A DNA stretch of 64,000 nucleotides from positions 5,690,001 through 5,754,000 of the forward strand of contig NC_004463.1 of assembly GCF_000011365.1 (NCBI RefSeq), written 5' to 3'. This document shows positions 44,245 to 53,017 of the stretch, one piece after another. The number at the start of each line of letters is the position of its first letter. Positions within the stretch are counted from its first letter, which is position 1. The stretch is from Bradyrhizobium diazoefficiens USDA 110. GTDB taxonomy: Bacteria > Pseudomonadota > Alphaproteobacteria > Rhizobiales > Xanthobacteraceae. The notes under the pieces are model-generated. The model was not told the origin of the DNA and searched no databases. It was given only the letters and a program-made list of their open reading frames with translations. A program made the translations under genes and the position numbers.

Positions 44245-44532
44245 ATGCCTCGTCCTGTTCGACGCCACACGCCCGCGCATGTTGACGGCCGCCCCGTCAA
44301 GATCACCTTCGGCGAGATGCGCGAAATGGGCTTGCGTGGCGTCCTGGTCTATTGCCATTGCGGCCATCACGTTGCCTGGGATGCCGACCGTTGGCCTGAC
44401 AATGTAAGGCTATCGGATCTCGAGCCGCGATTTGTCTGCCAGGGCTGCGGATCTCGCGGTGCCGACGTTCGGCCGGACTTCGAGCGGGGCAACCCGCAGT
44501 TTGCAATCATGGGGTACCGAAACATGCAATGA
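44245..44532 (+). CDS. small zinc-ribbon-like protein (KITFGEMRE family)
   Basis: A 95-residue protein: DGRPVKITFGEMREMGLRG, then VYCHCGHHVAWDADRW and FVCQGCGSRGADVRPDF. The cysteine pairs C-x-C and C-x2-C (plus His) are arranged like a four-ligand zinc ribbon. This short family is frequent in Bradyrhizobium genomes and has no known role. A truncated relative is at 37815. Confidence 0.72.
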   Translation: MPRPVRRHTPAHVDGRPVKITFGEMREMGLRGVLVYCHCGHHVAWDADRWPDNVRLSDLEPRFVCQGCGSRGADVRPDFERGNPQFAIMGYRNMQ

Positions 44533-45133
44533 TCAAAGGCTGGGGCCGGCCTCTCGAGGAGCCGATCAGGTCGACGGTCGCAGCCTAGCCACGCTGCGCA
44601 AGGCCGCCCCCCTATCCCCGCAGCTGCTTCCGCAGGGCGAAGATCTGCTCAAGCGCTGATGGCATGGTCCACCGCGTTCGCGCCGATCGGGTGGCAGGCC
44701 GCACCGTAGCGCTGCCATCGCATGGGAAATTTACGGGTTGACGCTCCTTGCAGGAACCACGCGACCGCGCGGTATTTGAATCTCGCCGGCTCGCTGTCCG
44801 AGCTGGCGGAGCGGCTCCGGCCAACCTCAAAAGCCCCCCTGTAGCCGGGGCCGTCTCCACGACACCATCGTATTGGGGTTTGCGTATGCGTTCCTCGCCC
44901 TCGATCGTGCCGGCCGACCGCCTCGACCTGGCGGCACTGAGGTGCCTTGTGAGCGGCCCCAAGCGCCTTCGGGGCTGGAGAGGGAAGACGCCGGGACCGC
45001 CACGACGCACCGGCTCAAGCCTGGGCGTCGTCGATATTATCCGCCCCTCGATTCATCGCAGGCCCTAACAAATGTATGGTCCCTAGATTAACTTTGTGGG
45101 CCAACCGTTGCCCCCAGAAGGCGGCCCTTTCTT
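44533..45133. other. intergenic region with gene remnants
   Basis: About 600 bases without an intact gene. Several frames are open because the DNA is GC-rich, but none is convincing. The segment from 44822 carries a possible remnant described separately (44886). Confidence 0.45.
44886..45068 (+). pseudogene. possible remnant of a small MRSSPSIVP-type gene
   Basis: The frame begins MRSSPSIVPADR after TATTGGGGTTTGCGT. That opening recalls a short Bradyrhizobium family continuing DRDIYLVLDDFG. Here the sequence degenerates after about 12 codons, so it is at best a remnant. This rests on memory of the family, not on a match. Confidence 0.25.
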
Positions 45134-45187
45134 CTAGGGCGCGGACTCATTAGCACGCAGCCAAATTCGGATTGATGCGAGCTTGAC
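45134..45187. repeat. IS5-like terminal sequence, left-type end
   Basis: CTAGGGCGCGGACTCATTAG followed by CACGCAGCC...GATGCGAG closely parallels the outer end of the IS5 transposase copy at 52279 (CTAGGGCGTGGACTCATAAC, CGCAGCC...GATGCGAG). No transposase gene follows, so it is a relic of an end. Confidence 0.75.
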
Positions 45188-45273
45188 GGGTAACTCGGTC
45201 TGGAAGCTTGATGGAACCTCTCCGGCCCCCGGCATTTGGATTATCGATTGCGGTCGTTTAGGTGTTCTCGCTG

Positions 45274-46050
45274 ATGCTGAATTGGTGCTCATATTGCCAA
45301 CAATTTAAAGGTGAAACTTCCCCATATGACGACCTTTCCGTCACTTACGGTCTCTGCCAGAGGTGCGAGTCCCAGCACCCCGATATATTCGCAAGCGAAG
45401 TCGTCAGGCACTCCGAGTTTCTCCGCCGTGTTTACCATTCGCTCTACGAAGCAGGTCGCCGGAATGATCTTCCTTCGGCTCAGCAGCTCGTTAAAGACGC
45501 CCTTGCCGCCAAGTTCAGGCCCGTCGATATCCTCCTCGGAATTCTGACTCCGCTGCTCTACAAGATCGGCGAACAGTGGCGTTCCGGCACTATTACCGTC
45601 ACCGACGAGCATGAGTTTACCGCCTTCAGCGAGCGCGTAGTCGACTTAATCGAAGTCAGCATGCAACGAGGCAAGACACGGCATCGACGGGGCCTACCAC
45701 GGTATTTCCTCATGAATGCGCCGGGCAACACTCATACGCTCGCGATCCGCATTCTTTCTTTTTGGTTGAAAGATCGCAGCGTTTGCACACCAACCGTTAT
45801 CAATCATATCGATCTGCAAAAACTGGCAGAGCACATTTTAGAAGCTGCGCCCAAATTACTGTTACTTTCGATGGCTTTGCCCCAACAACTCGACAGTGTG
45901 GTGGCTATCTCCGCCCTTGTCGGAGAGTTGCCGGCCGACGCTCGTCCAAAGGTCATTGTGGGCGGCTATGCGGTCAAATCCGGTTTAGTCACGTTTGTAC
46001 CTGGCGCCGAGCTGGTTACCGACATCAACTTGCTGGGTACTTCTGATTAG
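45274..46050 (+). CDS. zinc-finger plus B12-binding-fold protein
   Basis: About 258 residues. The N-terminus has CSYC and CQRC (Cys5, 8, 28, 31), a four-cysteine metal site like the one attached to PAS-histidine kinases. Next is a helical cap (about 45-125) with WRSGTITVTDEHEFT, similar to the MeH cap of B12-binding modules. The Rossmann-like B12-fold then begins with GNTHTLAIRILSFWL where a standard site would read GDxHxxG. The His is kept (His154), the Asp is Asn and the Gly is Ala. Cobalamin binding is thus uncertain. GTG at 45262 is an alternative start. Confidence 0.75.
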   Translation: MLNWCSYCQQFKGETSPYDDLSVTYGLCQRCESQHPDIFASEVVRHSEFLRRVYHSLYEAGRRNDLPSAQQLVKDALAAKFRPVDILLGILTPLLYKIGEQWRSGTITVTDEHEFTAFSERVVDLIEVSMQRGKTRHRRGLPRYFLMNAPGNTHTLAIRILSFWLKDRSVCTPTVINHIDLQKLAEHILEAAPKLLLLSMALPQQLDSVVAISALVGELPADARPKVIVGGYAVKSGLVTFVPGAELVTDINLLGTSD

Positions 46051-46147
46051 ATAATTTCCGCTTGTGGCCCATCGTGTCATTTCGCTGCGTTGCGGAATTT
46101 GATCGCTACCGGGCCATAGCGGACTCTCGCGAGCCGTCAGCTCGGCC

Positions 46148-46169
46148 GATTTATGGGTTCACGGCCTAG
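46148..46169. repeat. IS5-like terminal sequence, right-type (inverted) end
   Basis: GATTTATGGGTTCACGGCCT, then AG, is an inverted variant of the IS5-type end. The copy at 56231 differs at only three of 22 positions. Together with the end at 45134 it brackets the B12-fold gene. Confidence 0.65.
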
Positions 46170-46194
46170 GGACTTCACACCCTATTTGCGGCCT

Positions 46195-46785
46195 ATGCGT
46201 ACCGCGTTCGAATTCTGCCTGCCGACCGCAGCCAACGTGGTGCCGGCCGGGCCCGACTGGATCCACGAAATCAAGTATGACGGCTATCGCCTGCGCGTCG
46301 AGCGCCAGGGCAAGACCGTGCGCCTCTTCACCCGCAACGGCCACGACTGGACCAAGCGATTTCCCTGGATCGTCGAGGCCGCACTGAAGAACCGCGAGCA
46401 GCACTTCGTCATCGACGGCGAGGCCGTTGTGCTCGGTGTCGACGGCGTCTCCGACTTCGACGCCCTGCACTCGCGCCGGCACGACAACGAGGTGCAGCTC
46501 TACGCATTCGACGTCCTCGCGCTCGGCGGCGAAGATCTGCGCGAGCTGCCTCTGAGTTTGCGCAAGACCAACCTTGCGCGGCTGCTACGCGGTCGGCCGG
46601 ATGGCATGTTCGTCGCGCCCTTCGAGCCCGGCGAGATCGGCACCGAGCTTTTTGGCGCCGCCTGCCGCCTGGGCCTCGAGGGCCTGGTCTCGAAACGGCG
46701 CGACCGACGCTATAGCGCCGGCCGTTCGAAGGACTGGGTCAAGGTCAAGAACCGGACGCACCCGGCAATGGACCGAGAGTTTTGA
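46195..46785 (+). CDS. single-domain ATP-dependent DNA ligase
   Basis: A 196-residue nucleotidyltransferase. The adenylation site is EIKYDGYRLRVE with Lys27 as the AMP-accepting lysine. Motif III-like VIDGEAVVLG and motif IV/V elements (EGLVSKRRDRRY..., DWVKVKNR) follow. There is no OB-fold and no LigD polymerase or nuclease domain. Such short ligases are normal in Bradyrhizobium, where they may work with Ku/LigD-like repair proteins. The ATG at 46195 is preferred; the longer start at 46153 lies inside an IS-end relic. Confidence 0.85.
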   Translation: MRTAFEFCLPTAANVVPAGPDWIHEIKYDGYRLRVERQGKTVRLFTRNGHDWTKRFPWIVEAALKNREQHFVIDGEAVVLGVDGVSDFDALHSRRHDNEVQLYAFDVLALGGEDLRELPLSLRKTNLARLLRGRPDGMFVAPFEPGEIGTELFGAACRLGLEGLVSKRRDRRYSAGRSKDWVKVKNRTHPAMDREF

Positions 46786-47248
46786 AGAGGACATTGCACG
46801 AGGTCCGAGAAGCGGGTCCGGCCAATTTCGCCGAACTAAATTGGCACAGATGGCGACCTGCCATGGGAGTCAATTAGACGTTAGACGATTCACATAGGTG
46901 CTTGCCGAAGCCTTGAGGATTGGGAAAAATCGGCAAGCCGGGGCTGGCTAGGTCATTTGATCTCGGAATTATTGAAACCCGGACGGGGCCGCTGATGGGC
47001 TGAGTCGGCGGCCCTTGTTTATGAGGAACGACACAGCGTTTGCCACGTTTTCCCGATGCCCTTCCCAAGGGCACCCTGAGTGACCCTAGCTCCAACGCCC
47101 CCCGTATCCCTGCGAGCTGGGGCTTTTTTGGTCCCTGCTCAGCGATGTGTACTCGCGTTCGCGGCGTGCTCTATGGGACTGAATTCCTACGGAACGCGCG
47201 CACTTCTATAAGCGTTTCAAGCAGCAGGTTTAGGTCGGGAGGACGTTC
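46786..47248. other. intergenic region with terminator-like hairpins
   Basis: 463 bases. GGGGCCGCT...CGGCGGCCC near 46985-47015 and GCCCCC...GGGGCTTTTTTGG near 47095-47135 are terminator-like. No supported gene. Confidence 0.4.
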
Positions 47249-47461
47249 ATGAAACGCCACCGGTTCAAACAGGATAGAGCACTAGGCGAACGGCTCATCG
47301 AAGAAGCGCGGTTAGCGAGGGAAAAGTCAGGTCAATTGCCGGCAGGGACCGCGGAGCGTGAAGAGCTTTTGAAGAAGGCCCGCGAAGCCGACATCACAGC
47401 CCACATCGATGAATGGCTAACCTCGCCCGGATTGCAGCCGCCGAAGTGGGGCGCCGAGTAG
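47249..47461 (+). CDS. small helical hypothetical protein
   Basis: 70 residues with a highly charged coiled-coil-like start (ERLIEEARLAREKSGQL) and a Trp/Pro-containing end. It has an upstream GGGAGGACGTTC ribosome site. This pattern (RHRFKQD...LAREKSGQLPAGTAERE) is common in Bradyrhizobium. Function unknown. Confidence 0.65.
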   Translation: MKRHRFKQDRALGERLIEEARLAREKSGQLPAGTAEREELLKKAREADITAHIDEWLTSPGLQPPKWGAE

Positions 47462-47561
47462 ATCATTGGGATCATTGGAGATGGTTTGAGATGGTTCTGG
47501 TCACGACCATCCTGAGTCAGCGGGGGCTTAAGCGGAAAGCCGTCCGTTAGGCGCTCGAGAT

Positions 47562-47957
47562 TTACGATGCTCCCGCCGGCTTGTCTTGCGGTTTTTCGGG
47601 CTCTCCATTCGGTAGGACAGCATCGATTATGCGCTTCAGCGCATCCAGCGAACAGGGCTTGATGAGGACAGGCATTCCTTCAAATCCGTCGGGCACGCCT
47701 GCGCTGCCGTAACCACTCAAGAAGAAGAGAGGCAGCCCCCGGCTCCTTACTACCTCGGCAACCGGATGCACATTGATGCCCTGCAAATTGATGTCGAGGA
47801 TCGCGAGATCATAACCCTCAATCTCTGCCAGGGATCGCCCCTCCTCTATACTTCCCGCTTCGGCGATTACCCTGTGCCCGAGCTCTTCAACCATGTCGAC
47901 AAGCATCATTCGAATGAGCGCTTCATCCTCGACAAGAAATATCGATGCTTGAGTCAT
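47562..47957 (-). CDS. single-domain response regulator
   Basis: A 131-residue receiver without an output domain. The acidic pocket is VEDE (9-12), the phospho-acceptor Asp55 in LAILDINLQG, with Ser81 and Lys100 completing the site. Such lone receivers pass phosphate between kinases and HPt proteins. No kinase is adjacent. The longer frame to 48143 lacks domain content. Confidence 0.88.
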   Translation of the reverse strand: MTQASIFLVEDEALIRMMLVDMVEELGHRVIAEAGSIEEGRSLAEIEGYDLAILDINLQGINVHPVAEVVRSRGLPLFFLSGYGSAGVPDGFEGMPVLIKPCSLDALKRIIDAVLPNGEPEKPQDKPAGAS

Positions 47958-48281
47958 GTCTTGCCTCAAGCCCTGCTTGAACCAGCCATCGGGAGCGCGT
48001 TGAGCAGATGTGAGACCGCAGTTGTAAGCTGCGCCAGGCCCCGGCACATCAGCATCGGACGTTACAAAGTGCACACAGGCCAAAAGTTCCCGTCCTACCG
48101 GGAAAAAGCGGAACTCCGAGACAATCGTCCAGGCGCTTGGCAAACCCGGAAGTCACGGGCCATGGTAGATGGTCGGCTCTGCCACTGTGAGCGGACATCA
48201 CCGATGTCCGCGGTTCAGGTCCGCGAAGGGCCATTTTCGGACATCACGCGGTGAAGGCTCTGTGCCGAGGGCACGCGCGGT

Positions 48282-48806
48282 TCAACGCTTCTGGTACGGG
48301 TGGAAGATATAGTCCTTCGCCTTCACGGTCACATGGCAAGCGTGTCCGCAGTCTGAGGGGCTGGGATCGGCCGTGAACTTGTCGGATGCGGCCTCGTAGT
48401 TGAATAGCGCGTATCCCCATCCGCCGCTTTTCGGAAAGCTCTTGCTGTCCTTCTCGATGACGAAAGCCTGCGTGAAGACGTCTGGCACATCCACAACGAA
48501 GGGAGCCTCCGTGCTCTTCTTCGGCTTCCACTGGAGCTTCGCGATCTTGGAGCCATCGGGGAAAGGTTGCCCGTTGTTCGGAACACCAGCCTTGTACGCC
48601 TCGATCATGGTCGGATTGGCGACGATCACCTTGAGCACTTCATCGGTCCGGGCGGAAGAGACCACCGCCCAGTCCTCGTATCCCTTGAAATGGGAGAACG
48701 CGATTCCATCCGGCGATTTCAGCGAGTACTTGTCCTCCGCGCAGACGGCCGTACCGCTCAGGACGGCGAGTACTGCCGTGATCGATAGCTTGCTTTTGCG
48801 TTTCAT
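48282..48806 (-). CDS. cytochrome P460-family periplasmic protein
   Basis: A 174-residue exported protein (signal peptide about 1-22). The fold resembles the P460 family, with FSHFKGYEDWAVVSS, VIVANPTMIEAYKAG and GGWGYALFNY blocks. The heme region reads SDCGHACHVTVKAKDYIFH, so the cysteines are spaced C-x3-C-H rather than the usual C-x2-C-H. P460 proteins bind a crosslinked heme and oxidise hydroxylamine or act on NO. No nitrification gene is adjacent. The upstream longer start lacks a signal peptide. Confidence 0.85.
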   Translation of the reverse strand: MKRKSKLSITAVLAVLSGTAVCAEDKYSLKSPDGIAFSHFKGYEDWAVVSSARTDEVLKVIVANPTMIEAYKAGVPNNGQPFPDGSKIAKLQWKPKKSTEAPFVVDVPDVFTQAFVIEKDSKSFPKSGGWGYALFNYEAASDKFTADPSPSDCGHACHVTVKAKDYIFHPYQKR

Positions 48807-49170
48807 GGCTGTCCTTATTTCGTTTGAGGATAGTCGCGTTTTCAGTGCTCGCGAAAGCCGCATCACTCCTTGAATAGATCGACGCTCATGCGAATTGTCG
48901 GCTCGGACGAGAGGTTCTCGGTCCATTGATCAAATTCGGTGCTTTCGGTGATCACCTCGCGGGCGCGTGAAACGATAAATTGCTTTGAGGAAGTCCGTTA
49001 GAGATAACATGAAAACGGCTGGCCGTGGGACCCTGATGTCGCAGATGGGTCAAGAGCAGCCGTGGACACCAAGTTGGATTGGCGTCCGGTGTGCCCGTGA
49101 CAGCCGACATGACACGCGCTCAATCGACCTTCGGCTAGGCGACATCTCGGGTTGGGGCTTTTGATAATGT
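48807..49170. other. intergenic region with dispersed remnants
   Basis: 364 bases, with the short GGGTCAAGAGCAGCCGTGGAC and GCCGACATGACACG stretches reminiscent of the GGACATC-type relics on this side of the window. No gene. Confidence 0.4.
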
Positions 49171-49596
49171 TCAATCCTCGATGTCAGCAATCCGCCTGAG
49201 GACGATCACGACGGCAATGACCAAGCCAAGTATGCCGCCAGCAATTCCGGCTAGACCAGATCCAAATGCGCCACTCACATCACGGTCGGATAGAGCGAAC
49301 ACAACGATTTCAACCGCGAAGCCCATTCCCAGCGTCAGCGCGATTATGATCGCGATGGATTTGAGAAATTCGACCGCAAATCGAAGGGCCATATCTTCTC
49401 GTCGCACAATCAGTACAAAAAGTAGCAACCAGCCTAAAAATACGGCCACCCCCACGTAGATGCTGTAGGTAGCTCCCAATACGGCTAGAAAAAAGCCGAC
49501 CCAAAAAAAGACTTCGCCACAAACGTATGCTACCGCCTCTTTGGCGCGATCGGCCAAAGACAGGTTACTTTTGGGGTCGAAATTCGCCAGCCGCAT
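49171..49596 (-). CDS. hypothetical membrane protein with four helices
   Basis: 141 residues: hydrophobic helices at about 30-45, 48-65, 80-100 and 115-135, with basic residues between the second and third (VRREDMALRF). No known family. The gene lies alone and the base composition is slightly AT-rich, as in the accessory region. Confidence 0.6.
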   Translation of the reverse strand: MRLANFDPKSNLSLADRAKEAVAYVCGEVFFWVGFFLAVLGATYSIYVGVAVFLGWLLLFVLIVRREDMALRFAVEFLKSIAIIIALTLGMGFAVEIVVFALSDRDVSGAFGSGLAGIAGGILGLVIAVVIVLRRIADIED

Positions 49597-49824
49597 CGCC
49601 TTGCCCTTTGACGCGCCTCGCTTCCTGCATTTTCGGCACTAAATCCACTAAGATGTAGAGCGTCGGTTGTAACGTGCAACCCTCCGCACGCGACGCCTCC
49701 AAACCCCTCGACGCCAGAGGTCGCCTTAGGGTCATTTTCGACGGTTTCTGCGGAGATAGTCGGCTGGCTGATGTCCGCTTCTACCCCGTAAGCGTCCAAC
49801 CGTGACCTAACTGCGACCGACATC

Positions 49825-50322
49825 TTGAAGGCGCAAATTATTGGAAGCGTACCTAAACCGCATCGCGAGGCCTATACAAAGAAATGGGAGGACACCGAGG
49901 AGGACCTAGGCCGTGACGCGTTTGGCGACCTCTTTAGCCACATTCGGATGATCTACCGTAAGGCCAAGCCTCATGGGAGCTTGCTCGACGAATTTAAGGA
50001 GCACGTCATAAAAGAAATGCAGCCTGAATACTTCATCAATGAAGTGCTTATCCCTATGCACGACTGCGAAGGGCAGATCGTTGCTCGTTCCCGACGACCG
50101 CTTCGGGTCACGAGCCGTAATACTTGCGGTGAGCAAATCAAGTCGGCTCTGCCTTCGACAGGAGACCTCAGCAAGACCTCCTACACTTGTCGCGAGAGGC
50201 CAATAGCCGAAGTGCACCCACTAGGTGGGCGAGTCTGCGTTGAGAAGCTGGGATACCGCAGTAACCAATTGCGCTGGAGCAAACGGTTTCTTCAGCAGAA
50301 TGCTGTTGGGCACTCCCTCTGA
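49825..50322 (+). pseudogene. fragment of a DUF262-type (GmrSD-like) protein
   Basis: 165 codons starting at a TTG with no good ribosome site. Residues 15-80 (HREAYTKKWEDTEEDLGRDA, RMIYRKAKPHG, LLDEFKEHVIKEM and FINEVLIPMHD) have the helical pattern of the middle of DUF262 proteins. The rest of the frame runs into unrelated DNA and overlaps the minus-strand response regulator. DUF262 proteins include the GmrSD type IV restriction enzymes. This copy lacks both the N-terminal and the HNH parts. Confidence 0.5.
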
Positions 50323-50604
50323 CGCCCAATCTTCGGCGGCAGCGCCCGTCATGTAGACCACGGGAAATGCAGGATTGATCTGCCTGACAAGGCGCGCAAT
50401 CTCCCAACCCTTCATTGGCCCTTTGAGGTTGACGTCGGTTACGAGCGCCGAATACTTGACCACGCCACTTTCCACCATAGCCACGGCTTCTTGTCCGGAA
50501 GGTACCGTCGTCAGGTCGAATCCGCCCTCCTTCAAGGCGTCGCTAACGATTTCCTGCAATGGTTCCTCGTCCTCAACAACGAGAATAATGGGCACGCCTT
50601 CCAT
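50221..50604 (-). CDS. single-domain response regulator
   Basis: A 127-residue receiver domain: VVEDEE (9-14), Asp57 in SALVTDVNLKG, Thr86 in VVYMTGAAAE, Lys105/106 in LLKKPFAP. It has no output domain. GTG at 50616 is an alternative start. Like the regulator at 47562 it is an orphan, close to mobile elements. Confidence 0.87.
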   Translation of the reverse strand: MEGVPIILVVEDEEPLQEIVSDALKEGGFDLTTVPSGQEAVAMVESGVVKYSALVTDVNLKGPMKGWEIARLVRQINPAFPVVYMTGAAAEDWASEGVPNSILLKKPFAPAQLVTAVSQLLNADSPT

Positions 50605-50824
50605 CTCCCCCTCCACGCAGCGTCAACCCGAGCCGCAGCAGGCGCAACGCATTGGAGGAACAAAAGTTCAAAAGTGAACATTTGCCCGGAAGGAATGACG
50701 GAGGCTCGGCCGCCCGCGTCGGCCGCCCAAGGATGTCTGAGTTGGGTCAAACTGAGAAATCCGGGCGCTCAGCCAACAGGTCGGCTTTACTCCCAACTCC
50801 AGACTAACTGCTGCATCGGACTAG

Positions 50825-52278
50825 CACTACTTTGGCAGATCTATTCACGCCGTTGCGCTTCGTTGATCTGTCTTCTGCAGTGCGGACACCGCTGACGAGG
50901 TAGCCGAAGAATGAGATCGACGATGGCGTTGCGCACGGCCGGCAGGCTTGGCTGAGGTGGCGGCCCGTTGATTCTTTTTTTTCCGTCCCGCTTTGGCGAT
51001 GCGGCGGTGTTGCAAGAAGGCGTAAGCAATCATCGTCATGAGGGCGTGACGGTGAAGCCCGTGCCAGGACCGCCCCTCGAAGTGATCAAGACCGAGCTCC
51101 TCTTTTAGTTGCTGATGCGCTTGCTCGCAGATCCATCGTGCCTTGACGGTTGCAGCCAACTGTCGGAGGTCCATCTCGGCTGGCAGATTTGCCAGATAAT
51201 ACTTCTTCTCCCCCGAACTGCGGTGTTCGCCGATCAGCCACGCCTCTTCGCCGGGAAGATGCTGTTGACCCTTATCCTTGATCCGTTGTGGAGGCCCGTC
51301 GGCGATCCGCACGCGAACGGCGGCAAAGCGTGCTTGCAGTCTGCCTTTGGTCCCCAGCCGCCAACTCACATTTTTCCACTTGGCGTCAGCAAGCATGTCT
51401 TCCGACGGCATCGACAACAGATCCGGAATGTGCCGCTGACGGGGGCGCCCCCGACCAGCTATTGGAAAGATCAGCTTCACCCCCGCCGGATATACTTTCT
51501 GACGCCCCAGGATACCGACTGCCCAAACCAGCCCGCGGGCCGTGAGACCCTGACGGAACGGCGCGCTGAGACCGTATCCGGCATCTGCCAGTACACAGCC
51601 GAAGCGAACACCGGCTGCCATCACGCGATCAATCTCGGCCAGCGCGATCTCTGGCTTGGTTCGCGCTACGCGCTGCTCAACTGGAACACCGGCACGCTTC
51701 AAACGCGCCGGATCGCTCGTCCAACTCTCGGGAACGAAGAGACGCAATGCCACCATCACCGGCACTTCACCCCGCGCAAGCGTCAGCGACACCAACGTTT
51801 GGCAATTGGCCGTCTTGCCAAGGGTAGATGCATATTGCGGCGCGACACCAACCGAGCGATTGCCCTTCTTCGGCATCGCGGTGTCGTCGATGACCAACAC
51901 CGCATCCTTGCCACCGACGAGCCGGTCGGCGTGAATGAGCAGTTCTGATTCCAACGGCGCCGCGTCCCAGACGCCGTCAGCGATGAAATGGTGCAACTGA
52001 TCATAGTCGCCCGGCGCCAGTCGCGATGCCATCGGCTGGACGCTTTTACGATCGCCCGGTCCAATCAGCCCCGAAACATAGAGCGGGCACATTCGCCGCC
52101 GCGCCTTGTGACCTAAACAATCCAGGAATGGCTTCAGCCAGCGTCCAAGCTCATCTTCCCAATCCGACGTCGTGCCCACCATGGTCGGCCCTCCAAAAGC
52201 CGACCACCTATGAATCATTGAAAAACTGATTTGTGAATCCGGTCCCGCCGCTCAATCGCAAAATCTGCCAAAGTAGAG
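50825..52278. mobile_element. intact IS701-family insertion sequence
   Basis: A 1454-base element. Terminal inverted repeats are CACTACTTTGGCAGAT (left, 50825-50840) and, at the right end inverted, CTCTACTTTGGCAGAT (52263-52278), matching at 15 of 16 positions. Both ends are flanked by CTAG (50821-50824 and 52279-52282), a YTAR-type four-base duplication as expected for IS701 elements. One full-length transposase gene is inside. Confidence 0.9.
50845..52218 (-). CDS. IS701-family DDE transposase
   Basis: 457 residues, full length. The DDE signature is in LVIDDTAMPKKG (Asp at about 110), FGCVLADAGYG (second Asp) and the C-terminal YxxRW...E region (KARWICEQAHQQLKEELGLDHFEGRSW). These enzymes cut and paste DNA by a metal-dependent transfer. 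A basic Arg/Ser-rich tail follows. ATG at 52218; an internal start at 52182 is also possible. The reading frame has no frameshift, so the element may still be active. Confidence 0.93.
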   Translation of the reverse strand: MIHRWSAFGGPTMVGTTSDWEDELGRWLKPFLDCLGHKARRRMCPLYVSGLIGPGDRKSVQPMASRLAPGDYDQLHHFIADGVWDAAPLESELLIHADRLVGGKDAVLVIDDTAMPKKGNRSVGVAPQYASTLGKTANCQTLVSLTLARGEVPVMVALRLFVPESWTSDPARLKRAGVPVEQRVARTKPEIALAEIDRVMAAGVRFGCVLADAGYGLSAPFRQGLTARGLVWAVGILGRQKVYPAGVKLIFPIAGRGRPRQRHIPDLLSMPSEDMLADAKWKNVSWRLGTKGRLQARFAAVRVRIADGPPQRIKDKGQQHLPGEEAWLIGEHRSSGEKKYYLANLPAEMDLRQLAATVKARWICEQAHQQLKEELGLDHFEGRSWHGLHRHALMTMIAYAFLQHRRIAKAGRKKKNQRAATSAKPAGRAQRHRRSHSSATSSAVSALQKTDQRSATA

Positions 52279-53017
52279 CTAGGGCGTGGACTCATAACGC
52301 GCAGCCAGCCATAGCCGGATAGATGCGAGTTGGACGAAGGCAAGGTAGTTTCGCGCAAGCCTGTCGTAACGCGTCGCCACACGACGACATTGTTTGATCC
52401 TATTGAAGAACCGTTCGACCTGGTTGCGAGCGCGGTAGAGATAGGGGCTGAAGCAGATCGGATCGCTGCGATTGCTTTTCGGCGGGATGTTGGCCCACGC
52501 CCCCTTTTTCATAGCAAGCTCTCTTATCCAGTCGGCGTCATAGCCACGGTCGGCAAGCAACATTGACCCGGACTTCAGACGAGAGAGCAGTTTTCCTGCA
52601 AGTCGAACGTCGTGGGCCTCGCCGGGGCTCAACGCCAACCGTACCGGCAAACCATTGCTATCGACCACCGCGTGGATTTTGCTCGTCAAGCCGCCGCGCG
52701 ACCTTCCCATCGATTGGCGCTGGTTCCTTGTGATGCAGGCCCCATGCTGATGCACGCGGACAATCGAGGTGTCGATCATTTGGACAGCGGCATCATGGGC
52801 AGCCGCAAGTGCGTCTATGATGCGGCTCCAGACGCCAGCCCGCCGCCACCTAACGAAGCGGTTGTAGCAAGTGGTGTAAGGACCGAACGCCGCCGGCAAA
52901 TCGCGCCAAGGTGCTCCGGAACGCAAGACCCAGAAGATGCCATTGAGGACACGACGGTCGTTAACCCGAGGAACGCCACGCGGCTTGTTCGGCAGCATGG
53001 GCTTGATGGCAACCCAC
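52279..53017 (-). pseudogene. IS5-family transposase, copy B (5' truncated)
   Basis: The frame from about 53017 to a TAG at 52279 gives WVAIKPMLPNKPRGVPRVND, then a complete catalytic part: MIDTSIVRVHQHGACI, LLADRGYDADWI and RNQVERFFNRIKQCRRVATRYDRLA. The first about 10 codons of the family (RYELTDFEW) are missing. The stop codon is contributed by the CTAG at the neighbouring IS701 boundary. It is fused at its start to copy A in another frame. Confidence 0.85.

Noticed and set aside
44612..45010. 132-codon minus-strand frame
   Set aside because: Arg/Pro/Ala-rich with no domain; overlaps probable remnant DNA on the other strand.
48927..48941. TTGATCAAATTCGG as a FixK box before the P460 gene
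   Set aside because: Only one half-site matches the TTGA-N6-TCAA spacing; the second arm is absent.
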